Of a DNA stretch of 19,252 bases, positions 6,744 to 14,150 are shown piece after piece. The notes beneath the pieces were generated by a model, which did no database searches, was not told where the DNA came from, and saw only the letters and a list, made by a program, of their open reading frames with translations. The translations under genes and the position numbers were made by a program. Origin of the DNA: Clostridia bacterium. GTDB taxonomy: Bacteria; Bacillota; Clostridia; Oscillospirales; Acutalibacteraceae. Where the stretch lies: assembly GCA_017519685.1 (NCBI GenBank), contig JAFWRV010000090.1, forward strand, positions 1-19,252, given 5' to 3'. Numbering within the stretch: position 1 is the stretch's first letter; every line of letters begins with the position of its first letter.

Positions 6744-8552
6744 GAAAATCTGAACGGTGATGAGCTGAAGAAGCTTTCCGAGCATGCTGAATACCGTTCC
6801 GTCGGGGAACAGCGCGCCGGGATTGAGATTGATATCCTTGAGAATGATATTTTCTGCAAGGTCCTTTACCACGACCTCAATAATCAGATTAAACAGCTTC
6901 TCGGTTGTTTCGCCGCTGTCAAATCTCCTGAGCGCGTCCTCCGCGAACTCATAACCTTTCTGACCGATTATGTTCTCGTCTCCGCCGTAATAGAGGAGCA
7001 GGGCGGTGGTTGCGTATTCGCCGATGGTGCAGGGTTTTCCCGTATTCTTAACATCGAGTTTCTCGCAGTTGTAGGTGTTCGGATATGTGCTGACCTCAAA
7101 CGCGAGCAGTTTCCTGACAAGCGTCATGACCTTCGCGAGTGTCTCCTCGGGTTTATTGATATATTTTTCCAGTATCTGGCTGTCGATATCGCGGATGAGC
7201 CCCATCGCGTTGGTTCTGACAGTCAGTATATCCTGACCGGCAACGGATATTCCGTTTGTGCCGATCAATCCGATAAGCAGCTCCTCAACGTCGATATCCT
7301 TTGTTTTGAGGAACGGAATAATTCCGCCCGCTTCGGAAATCTGAGTGAAATAATTTTTGACAAGGTCGGTGAGCAGTCTTTCAACAAAATCACCGATGTC
7401 GTTTCCGAAGGTCTGCTCATAGGATGATGTGTATTTATAAGGTCTTGCGATTGTTTCCCCGAAATCGGTGGTAATCTCTCCGAGTCCGAGTCTTTCATCG
7501 TCAATGTCGTAATTCGTCATATCAAGACGGGTGCTTCTCATATCGGTCGTAAGGTCAACCGTTCTGAAATAATTCGGATAGCCCGTCAGCGTCGGGGTAA
7601 GGATATCGGTTATTCTCTCGCCGTTGTCATTGACATAGGAAGCGGTGTCGCTCGCGTGAAGGTGACCGGTGAAAACATAGTGGATTCCGGCGTCTGCGTA
7701 GAAATCGCAGATTCTCTCCCAGTCCCTGAGAACAAAGGCGAAAAATGTCGCCTCCTCAATATCCATGTGCTGAACAAGATTGTGGTGCTGCATAACGATC
7801 GGCTCTCTGCCGTTCTTCTTTGCCTGCTTTGCCTGGTCGCAAACCCATTCAAGCAGAGCGTCGCCGACGCATCCGTCGGTGAGATGCTCGTTTCCGGGAG
7901 CGCCGTTGTCTTCACTGTACATGCTGGTATCGACAACTATCAGCCTGAAACCCGTTCCGAGGTCCGCGGCATAGGAAAGCATACCGCCCTTTGCTTCGGG
8001 ATATCCCTTCGGAGTGAAGAAAGCGTCTGCCTTGTCAAAACCGAGATTCGCGTAAATCTGACGGAACTGCTCGGGAGAGGTCTTTGTTCCCTGCTCCTTT
8101 TTTCCGTTGACAAAAGTCGTCACGTTGGAATTGTTGATATCGTGATTTCCGTTTGTGACAAATACGGGAATTCCGGTTCTCGCCTGCCACGCCTCAAGCT
8201 TCTGAGCAAGCTCGATATGGCACTCTATCTCGCCGTCTTTGGTAAGGTCGCCGGGAATAAGAAGGAAATTCGCTTTTTCCTCCTCCGCCTGTTTAAGCAC
8301 GGTTTCAACTCCCTGAAGGGCGTTGCCGAGCAAGGCGTTGTTTTCGGCGTATTCCTTATTCTTCAGATAGGTAAACTCTTTATACGCGTCACAGAAGTTT
8401 CCCTTTACGGCGTCGGCAAAATAATGAACATCGGAAAATACTCCGATATGTATCGTGCTTTCTTCGGCGCTTACCGCGAGAGGCAGAAACGCCGCGAGCA
8501 GCGCGAAGCACAAAACTGTTGCCGTAAGCTTCAGCAGAATGCTTTTCTTCAT
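6720..8552 (-). CDS. secreted calcineurin-like metallophosphoesterase (N-terminal part of a split gene)
   Basis: The 610-residue frame begins with a clear signal peptide: MKK, a hydrophobic core at residues 5-26 and a likely cut after AVSA-29. The AAGGA ribosome binding site is well placed. The calcineurin-type dinuclear metal site is complete: D41 and H43 in FSDVH, D102 in PGDLTKDG, N136-H137-D138 in NGNHD, H256/H257 in MQHHN, and GHLH at 296-299. It should be an active extracytoplasmic phosphoesterase; the substrate (phosphodiester, nucleotide or other) is not evident. Residues from about 350 to 610 are helical and unrecognised. The frame ends abruptly at the junction with the purple-acid-phosphatase-like segment, so this is probably the front part of a larger protein. 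It follows the GH3 gene by 17 bases, in the same transcript. Confidence 0.88.
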   Translation of the reverse strand: MKKSILLKLTATVLCFALLAAFLPLAVSAEESTIHIGVFSDVHYFADAVKGNFCDAYKEFTYLKNKEYAENNALLGNALQGVETVLKQAEEEKANFLLIPGDLTKDGEIECHIELAQKLEAWQARTGIPVFVTNGNHDINNSNVTTFVNGKKEQGTKTSPEQFRQIYANLGFDKADAFFTPKGYPEAKGGMLSYAADLGTGFRLIVVDTSMYSEDNGAPGNEHLTDGCVGDALLEWVCDQAKQAKKNGREPIVMQHHNLVQHMDIEEATFFAFVLRDWERICDFYADAGIHYVFTGHLHASDTASYVNDNGERITDILTPTLTGYPNYFRTVDLTTDMRSTRLDMTNYDIDDERLGLGEITTDFGETIARPYKYTSSYEQTFGNDIGDFVERLLTDLVKNYFTQISEAGGIIPFLKTKDIDVEELLIGLIGTNGISVAGQDILTVRTNAMGLIRDIDSQILEKYINKPEETLAKVMTLVRKLLAFEVSTYPNTYNCEKLDVKNTGKPCTIGEYATTALLLYYGGDENIIGQKGYEFAEDALRRFDSGETTEKLFNLIIEVVVKDLAENIILKDINLNPGALFPDGTVFSMLGKLLQLITVQIFGGDNSLL

Positions 8553-8569
8553 CTCAAAGTCCTTCTTTC

Positions 8570-10990
8570 TCAGATTTGTTTAAGAAGAGGTCCGACTCCC
8601 TTGATTGCCGCCGGAATTCCCTTCAGTATCTGTCTTAATCCGCCCTTTTCTCCGTTGAGGAGTTTGCAGAGTCCTTCCGCCATGCTCTCGCTGAATACTC
8701 CGCCGCTCATACTGATGAAACTGCGTATGGGCACCTGGAACGCGATTGCCTGGGCGAATCCTTCGGGGATAAATGTCTTAAGAAGGTTAAACATCTTCTG
8801 TCCGTTCTTCTTGCGTCTCGCGCTTTCGAAACTGTCCGCGATTGTTACGGGAGCGTCGGGCGAATAATCCGAAGGAGGCAGCTCGCTGCCGTAAACGGCT
8901 TTGAACTGATCGTCGGGAACATTCTGTACATCGCCTGTGAAGTAAGCGGGCGCGGTTTTTGAATAATCGGGGATTTCAACCTCGGCGGCGTTGATTTTAA
9001 CGGTCGCGGTGAGTCTGATGTCCGCGCTCGATGCGCCGACAATGATATCAAAGTCTCCGCTTTCAACCGTCCAGTCATTAACCGCGACATTGTAGAACGC
9101 GAACGCTCTCTTTCCGAGCTCAACCGAGATTTCCTTCTCCTCGCCGGGCTCAAGGAATACTTTTCTGAAGCCCTTGAGTTCCTTTACGGGACGGAAAACG
9201 GTGCTCTCTTTATCAGCGACATAAATCTGCGCGACTTCCGCGCCTGCCGCGGCGCCCGTGTTCTTAACCTTGAACGAAACGGTTACCGTGTCGTTTTCAC
9301 CGGCTTCGGTTTTGTCAAGCTTTATATCGCTGTATTCAAACGTTGTGTAGGAAAGGCCGTGTCCGAACGGATAGAGAACCGCCTTGTTTGCCTTTTCATA
9401 ATATCTGTATCCGATGTAAATGCTCTCTCTGTGCTCAACAGAAGCGGGATTTCCGGGATAGTAGTTTCTCGCCGGCGTATCGTCATAGGTAAGAGGATAG
9501 GTTTCGGGAAGCTTGCCGGAGGGATTGACCTTGCCGGAAAGAATATCCGCGACCGCTCCGCCGCCCGCCTGGCCGCCGAGATAGGAATTGAGAATCGCCT
9601 TTACCTTGCCGTTCCAGGGGATTTCAACGGGTGAACCGCCCGTGAGAACAACAACGGTATTCGGATTTGCCTTTACAACCTCTTCCACAAGCGTGTTGTG
9701 GGAGGCGGGCATATTCATGTGCTGTCTGTCAAAGCCCTCTGACTCGAAATCGTCTGTAAGGCCGACAAATACCACGGCTATGTCACATTTCGCGGCAAGC
9801 TCCGCGGCCGCTTTGATGAGGGGAGGATTCTTTTTCTCTTTTTTGATTGAGCGCTCATAACCCTGAGCGTATTCGATATTGAATCCGAGCGCCGCAAGCT
9901 CGTCGTAAGCGTTATCTATTTTGGTCGGATTAATCTGTGATGAACCCGCGCCCTGATATCTCGGATTCTTTGCCATATCGCCTATCACGGCAATCTTCTT
10001 ATCCTTCGCGAGGGGAAGAATGCCGCCTTCGTTTTTGAGAAGCACCATTGATTTTCCGGCGATCTCTCTCGCAAGGGGCTGATCGTCAATGTCATTATAG
10101 GGATAATCCTTCTTTGAGTTGTCAACCGCCTTTTTGATGAGGTTGAGTATGTTGAGAACTCTCTCGTCAACAACCGCTTCATCAAGCGAGCCGTCTTTGA
10201 CGGCGTTGATTATCTTCTTTGTTCCCGAGCCGAATGACGACGGCATCTCAATATCGTTGCCCGCCTTCATGCCGAGAACTCTGTTGTTGACCGCGCCCCA
10301 GTCGCTGACTATCGCGCCCCGGAAACCCCATTCGTCTCTGAGGATTTCGGTCTGGGTATGTTTGTTTTCCGAACCGTGGAAACCGTTAATCTTGTTATAT
10401 GAATTCATAACCGTCCAGGGCTGCGCCTTTTTGACGGCAATTTCAAATCCGCGCAGATATATTTCACGCAGCGCTCTCTCGTCAACGACCTCGTTGACGG
10501 TCATTCTGCGGGTTTCCTGACTGTTGACCGCGAAATGCTTGAGAGAGGTTCCGACTCCCTGGCTCTGAACGCCGTTGATAAGACCTGCCGCCATCTCTCC
10601 GGCAAGCTCGGGGTCCTCTGAAAAATACTCGAAGTTTCTTCCGCACAGGGGACTTCTCTTCATATTGATGCCGGGGCCGAGCAGAACGCCGACCTCCTCC
10701 TTGAGACATTTCTTTCCGAGAGCGACACCCATTCTGTTGACCAGTTCGGGGTCCCATGACGCCGCTGTTGACGCCGCCGTCGGGAAGCAGATTGAGGGAA
10801 CAGAGCACTCAAGACTCGAGCCCTTCTTGCTGTAATCCTTCTTGCGCAGTCCGTGAGGTCCGTCGCAGACCATTACAGCGGGTATGTCGTATTTCTCCAT
10901 CTCCTGGAGATGCCAGTAGTCTCCGCCGTCACACATAGCGGCCTTTTCCTCAAGAGTCATCTGAGCTAAAATTTCTTTGGGGTCTTTCAT
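8570..10990 (-). CDS. glycoside hydrolase family 3 beta-glucosidase, cytosolic
   Basis: The 806-residue enzyme removes terminal beta-linked sugars, most likely glucose. The first domain carries the GH3 nucleophile D230 in AIVSDWGAVN, plus KHFAVNSQETRR (151-162) and GRNFEYFSEDP (118-127). The second domain carries the probable acid/base E418 in FESEGFDRQH. PFGHGLSYTTFEY (541-553) leads into the fibronectin-like third domain (to about 665). A C-terminal extension of about 130 residues follows, including MSGGVFSESMAEGL. There is no signal peptide, so it should act on imported glycosides, which fits the symporter in the same run. Its ATG overlaps the rmuC stop by one base (TAATG), with AAGGAGG seven bases upstream. 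Xylosidase or another beta-glycosidase activity is possible. Confidence 0.93.
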   Translation of the reverse strand: MKDPKEILAQMTLEEKAAMCDGGDYWHLQEMEKYDIPAVMVCDGPHGLRKKDYSKKGSSLECSVPSICFPTAASTAASWDPELVNRMGVALGKKCLKEEVGVLLGPGINMKRSPLCGRNFEYFSEDPELAGEMAAGLINGVQSQGVGTSLKHFAVNSQETRRMTVNEVVDERALREIYLRGFEIAVKKAQPWTVMNSYNKINGFHGSENKHTQTEILRDEWGFRGAIVSDWGAVNNRVLGMKAGNDIEMPSSFGSGTKKIINAVKDGSLDEAVVDERVLNILNLIKKAVDNSKKDYPYNDIDDQPLAREIAGKSMVLLKNEGGILPLAKDKKIAVIGDMAKNPRYQGAGSSQINPTKIDNAYDELAALGFNIEYAQGYERSIKKEKKNPPLIKAAAELAAKCDIAVVFVGLTDDFESEGFDRQHMNMPASHNTLVEEVVKANPNTVVVLTGGSPVEIPWNGKVKAILNSYLGGQAGGGAVADILSGKVNPSGKLPETYPLTYDDTPARNYYPGNPASVEHRESIYIGYRYYEKANKAVLYPFGHGLSYTTFEYSDIKLDKTEAGENDTVTVSFKVKNTGAAAGAEVAQIYVADKESTVFRPVKELKGFRKVFLEPGEEKEISVELGKRAFAFYNVAVNDWTVESGDFDIIVGASSADIRLTATVKINAAEVEIPDYSKTAPAYFTGDVQNVPDDQFKAVYGSELPPSDYSPDAPVTIADSFESARRKKNGQKMFNLLKTFIPEGFAQAIAFQVPIRSFISMSGGVFSESMAEGLCKLLNGEKGGLRQILKGIPAAIKGVGPLLKQI

Positions 10991-12330
10991 TAATCTTCCT
11001 CCTTAATCTCTGTTTCTGCCGGACCGGTCAGTCCGGGAATATCACCGGCTTCGGCGCCGTCGATTAATTCCGCTTTTCCTAATTTTTTCAATATAATGTT
11101 ATTTCTCTTGTCCGCGTCGTCAAGGGTCTTTCCCGCCTCATCGATTTTCTTTCTCGCCTTGCGGATAAGATTTCCGAATATGTCATACTGCTGTTTTGCC
11201 GCGCCCAGAAGAATTCTGACCTCGTTTGCCTTTTCGTTTATGGCAACCGCGCGGAAGCCGAGCGAAAGGGAATTTAGAAGGGCGGTAACGGTTGAAGGTC
11301 CGGCAATCATAACGCTGTATTCTCTCTGTATTCTCTCGGCGATTCCCGAGCGCGCCGCCGTTATTTCGGCATACAGCCCTTCGGTGGCAAGATACATTAT
11401 AGCGTAGGGTGTGGTAACCGGAACGTTGATATATTTTGAAATTGATTTCGCCTCGCTGAGCACCCTTGCCTCGAGCGTCTTTCTTGCCGCTTCGAGCGCC
11501 GCGGAATCCGCCGCGTCAGCCGCGTCGCAGAGCCGTATATAATCCTCCATCGGAAACTTTGAGTCAATCGGGAGATAGGCGGTAATCCCGTCGCCCGACG
11601 GAATTTTAACGGCAAACTCCACTCTGTCCTGTGAACCGGGCACACAGACGAAATTGTTTTCGTACATACCGGGTATTGTCTGGTCGAGAATCGCGCCGAG
11701 CTGAACCTCCGCCCAGGTGCCCCTCGCTTTGACATTGGTCAGCACCCTGTTGAGCGCGGTGACATTCGTCGTGACTCCTGTTGAGAGCTCCTTCATCTCG
11801 CCGAGGGACTTGTTGACGCTCTCAAGTCTGTCGGAAACCGTTCTGAACGACGCCTCGAGCCGGGTTGAAAGGGTGGCGGTCAGTTTTTCGTCAACCGTCG
11901 TTCTCATTTCCTCGAGTTTTTTCTCGTTGCTCTGACGCATTTTTTCTACCGATTCGGAGAGCATCCTCGTCTGCTTCTCGCTCTGCTCGGCATCGTTGAG
12001 TTTGATTTCGCTCAGCGACTGTATCATCATTTTTTCGAGAGCCGCCGCCCTTTCGGAATTGTCGGTCCGCATCTGCTCCATCCTGGCGGCAACATTGTTC
12101 ACCGACCTTGCGGTTTCCTCTCTCATCGCCGCCTGGCTTGCGGCGTTTTCACGCCTCGAGCGCTCAAATTCATTGTTGACGGTTTCTCCGAATCCCGCAA
12201 CCTTGCGGCTGATTTCGTCAATCTGTCTTTTGCTTTCTCCGGGGTCGGACCTGCTTTGCCGTATAAGAACAATTATAAGCAAAATCAGCGTTACTCCGAT
12301 TAATGCCCATGTGATGTAATCAAGGACCAT
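10990..12330 (-). CDS. rmuC: RmuC-family DNA recombination protein
   Basis: The predicted 446-residue protein has one N-terminal membrane helix (about residues 6-25). A long coiled coil follows (about 30-190, rich in Glu, Lys, Arg and Met). The RmuC nuclease-like core then begins with RGTWAEVQLGAILDQ (203-217) and contains LPIDSKFPMEDYI (253-265). E. coli rmuC affects recombination at inverted repeats, and the domain is related to restriction-type nucleases; the exact reaction is unsettled. An in-frame ATG lies four codons upstream at 12342, but it has no ribosome binding site. The ATG at 12330 has GGGGG five bases ahead, so it is preferred. This is the first gene of the run; its genome-maintenance role is unrelated to the sugar genes it is coupled to. 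Confidence 0.92.
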   Translation of the reverse strand: MVLDYITWALIGVTLILLIIVLIRQSRSDPGESKRQIDEISRKVAGFGETVNNEFERSRRENAASQAAMREETARSVNNVAARMEQMRTDNSERAAALEKMMIQSLSEIKLNDAEQSEKQTRMLSESVEKMRQSNEKKLEEMRTTVDEKLTATLSTRLEASFRTVSDRLESVNKSLGEMKELSTGVTTNVTALNRVLTNVKARGTWAEVQLGAILDQTIPGMYENNFVCVPGSQDRVEFAVKIPSGDGITAYLPIDSKFPMEDYIRLCDAADAADSAALEAARKTLEARVLSEAKSISKYINVPVTTPYAIMYLATEGLYAEITAARSGIAERIQREYSVMIAGPSTVTALLNSLSLGFRAVAINEKANEVRILLGAAKQQYDIFGNLIRKARKKIDEAGKTLDDADKRNNIILKKLGKAELIDGAEAGDIPGLTGPAETEIKEED

Positions 12331-12359
12331 ATATACCCCCATTATAAAATATATATTTT

Positions 12360-12388
12360 ATATTATCATATAAATTATTTTAAGTCAA
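12360..12388 (-). promoter_or_regulatory. sigma-A promoter with extended -10 for the rmuC-galM run
   Basis: On the minus strand TTGACT (12388-12383, 5 of 6) is followed by a 17-base spacer and TAATAT (12365-12360, 4 of 6), with TGA directly in front as an extended -10. Transcription would start near 12,353, leaving a leader of about 22 bases before the preferred rmuC ATG. It is the only convincing promoter found ahead of the nine-gene run. Confidence 0.65.
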
Positions 12389-12416
12389 TAAATAGCGGAA
12401 TATTTATTTTATTTCA

Positions 12417-12445
12417 TTGCATATTTGACGGCTGTCCGTTATAAT
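12417..12445 (+). promoter_or_regulatory. sigma-A promoter for mtnN
   Basis: TTGCAT (12417-12422), a 17-base spacer and a perfect TATAAT (12440-12445) precede mtnN by about 30 bases. The -35 is weak (3 of 6). A TTGACG at 12425 is only nine bases from the -10 and cannot pair with it. The promoter is divergent from the rmuC promoter, with about 30 bases between the two -35 elements. Confidence 0.6.
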
Positions 12446-12474
12446 ATTCTCAAATCCGCAAAGGGGGATAAAAA

Positions 12475-13170
12475 ATGATAGGCATTATAGGCGCGATGAA
12501 AATCGAAATAGAAAAAATCGACTCTCTGATTCAAAACAAATCGGAAAAACAGATTGCCGGCACTCTTTTCGTTTCCGGAACTCTCAACGGAAAGGAAATC
12601 GTCACCGCGGTCTGCGGTATCGGCAAGGTTGCCGCGGCGATGTGCGCCCAGACAATGATAATGGCATACAGCCCCGACTGTATAATCAACACCGGTGTCG
12701 CCGGCTCGCTCTCGGATAAGGCGGGCATTCTCGATACCGTAATCGCGGATTCGCTCGTCGAGCACGATATGGACACAACCGCTCTCGGAGACCCTCCCGG
12801 ATTTATATCGGGTATCGACACGGTATATTTTCCGGCGGATAAATACGTAAGCTCCCTTCTTTTTGAATGCGCCTCGGGTATCGGAGGTTTCAAAGCTATC
12901 ACCGGCAGGATAGCAAGCGGGGACCAGTTTGTCGCCTCCGCGGAAAAGAAGGATAAAATTGTCGCTCAGTTTGATGCCTGCGCCTGTGAAATGGAAGGCG
13001 CGGCGATCGCTCACACATGCTTCTGCAACAAAGTTCCTTTCGGTGTTATCAGGGCAATCAGCGACTGCGCGGACGGTTCTTCTCACATGGATTACGCTCA
13101 GTTTCTGCCTCAGGCGGCGGCAGCGGCGGCGGAAATCATCAGACTGTTCGTTGAAAAATACGAAAAATAA
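12475..13170 (+). CDS. mtnN: 5'-methylthioadenosine/S-adenosylhomocysteine nucleosidase
   Basis: This 231-residue protein hydrolyses the adenine N-glycosidic bond of methylthioadenosine and S-adenosylhomocysteine, relieving product inhibition of methyltransferases and polyamine synthesis. It starts MIGIIGAMKIEIE, with E11 equivalent to catalytic E12 of the E. coli enzyme. It has INTGVAGSLS (71-80) in the nucleoside-phosphorylase fold, CEMEGAAIAH with E172 and E174 at the ribose site, and AISDCAD with D197, the general acid. Length matches the family. AGGGGGA lies seven bases before the ATG. The gene has its own promoter and terminator and no luxS neighbour, so it is best seen as a monocistronic housekeeping gene. 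Confidence 0.95.
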   Translation: MIGIIGAMKIEIEKIDSLIQNKSEKQIAGTLFVSGTLNGKEIVTAVCGIGKVAAAMCAQTMIMAYSPDCIINTGVAGSLSDKAGILDTVIADSLVEHDMDTTALGDPPGFISGIDTVYFPADKYVSSLLFECASGIGGFKAITGRIASGDQFVASAEKKDKIVAQFDACACEMEGAAIAHTCFCNKVPFGVIRAISDCADGSSHMDYAQFLPQAAAAAAEIIRLFVEKYEK

Positions 13171-13192
13171 AAAAGCGGATAAAATCTTTTTG

Positions 13193-13234
13193 CGGCACAT
13201 TTGAGCAGATGAAGCGCGGATGTGCCGTCTTTTT
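13193..13234 (+). terminator. intrinsic terminator after mtnN
   Basis: CGGCACAT (13193-13200) pairs perfectly with ATGTGCCG (13220-13227) across a 19-base loop, followed directly by TCTTTTT. It lies 22 bases after the mtnN stop. The long loop makes it moderately strong. Confidence 0.75.
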
Positions 13235-13295
13235 GCAGATATGTAAAAATTATTTTATTTTTAACATATTTTTTATTAAAAATCTATACATTTTG

Positions 13296-13324
13296 TTGAC
13301 ATTGACTAATATATTTGATAAAAT
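13296..13324 (+). promoter_or_regulatory. near-consensus promoter of the SCP2-aminotransferase-transketolase operon
   Basis: A perfect TTGACA (13296-13301), a 17-base spacer and TAAAAT (13319-13324, 5 of 6) with an extended -10 TGA at 13316-13318 make this the strongest promoter in the window. The surrounding DNA is AT-rich, as for an UP element. Transcription would begin near 13,331, giving a leader of about 48 bases that ends in AGGAGG. No operator palindrome is obvious. Confidence 0.8.
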
Positions 13325-13378
13325 TACTTTAATATTATTGTGTCGCTCTATCGGTGATGCAAAACAGGAGGAAATAAT

Positions 13379-14137
13379 ATGACAGACCAGAAAACCCTCG
13401 CATATATTAATCTTTATGCTGTACTGGGCGCTCTTGAAAACCTCTGTGATCTTGTTCCCGAAGCAAGTGAGGCGCTTACCAATAAGAAGCCCCTTTCCAT
13501 CGGCTTCGATGTAAAAGGCGGCCCCAAAGCAACTCTCACTTTCTATAACGGCAAGTGCAGAATGGACCAGGGCTGCGGCAAATGCGATGTTAAACTTCCC
13601 TTCGCGACATGCGAGAAGTTTAACGGCCTTATCGACGGAACGGTTACTCCGATTCCCTCAAAGGGCTTCACACATATCGGATTTCTTCTCAAGGATTTCA
13701 CCACGCTTACCGATATTCTCAATAAATATATGAGACCGACGGAAGAAGACCTGAAGGATCCCGCATTTATGAGAATCAACACAGAGCTTACTCTCTATGT
13801 TGTCGGCGTCGCGATAGCGCAGGTCGGAAATCAGGATGAAATCGGTAAATTCTCCGCTTCTCACATTGTTGACGGCAGTATAATGATTTCAATCAAAGAC
13901 GGTCCCGCGGTCGAGATTGCCTGCAAGGACCATCATCTGCTCTGCTATAAGAGAAAGCCCGAGAAATACCGCTGCCAGATGGAGTTTGCCGATTTTGAAA
14001 CAGCGAACGCTCTTTTCGGCGGCAGAGTAAACGCCATGAACTGCATCGGCAACGGCAGTGTCGGTATGCACGGTCTCAACGGTATGCTTGACAACGTAAA
14101 CAGAATTCTTGACAGAGTTTCTCTGTATCTTGCATAA
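13379..14137 (+). CDS. SCP2-like protein, Cys-rich, first gene of operon (function unknown)
   Basis: The protein has 252 residues, with no signal peptide or membrane helix; AGGAGG stands seven bases ahead of the ATG. Its layout suggests two sterol-carrier-protein-2-like halves: CDVKLPFATCEKFNGLIDG (69-87) and RCQMEFADFETANALFGG (198-215). In each, a beta strand is followed by the Phe-rich helix that closes the lipid pocket in SCP2 folds. It aligns over most of its length with the last gene of the operon (17412-18224), at low identity. Nine cysteines are present, including C60-x5-C66-x2-C69; the paralogue lacks this cluster. SCP2 domains bind lipids, acyl-CoA or other hydrophobic molecules, so a carrier or binding role for the operon's substrate or product is plausible. 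The family call rests on pattern only. Confidence 0.6.
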   Translation: MTDQKTLAYINLYAVLGALENLCDLVPEASEALTNKKPLSIGFDVKGGPKATLTFYNGKCRMDQGCGKCDVKLPFATCEKFNGLIDGTVTPIPSKGFTHIGFLLKDFTTLTDILNKYMRPTEEDLKDPAFMRINTELTLYVVGVAIAQVGNQDEIGKFSASHIVDGSIMISIKDGPAVEIACKDHHLLCYKRKPEKYRCQMEFADFETANALFGGRVNAMNCIGNGSVGMHGLNGMLDNVNRILDRVSLYLA

Positions 14138-14150
14138 GGAGGATATGAAA

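Noticed and set aside
6722..6859. N-terminal extension of the purple-acid-phosphatase-like frame beginning at 6859
   Set aside because: It lies wholly inside the upstream gene in another frame, is Ser/Arg-rich, and has neither a signal peptide nor a homologous look.
7656..8867. Long plus-strand open frame of 403 codons opposite the metallophosphoesterase
   Set aside because: It mirrors the codon structure of the real minus-strand gene, crosses a gene boundary and shows no recognisable domain.
12425..12445. TTGACG paired with TATAAT as mtnN promoter
   Set aside because: The spacing is only nine bases; TTGCAT at 12417 gives the proper 17-base spacer.
12439..13200. Minus-strand open frame of 253 codons opposite mtnN
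   Set aside because: mtnN has all catalytic residues, a promoter and a terminator; the antisense frame has no family features and is rich in Arg and Asp from reversed codons.
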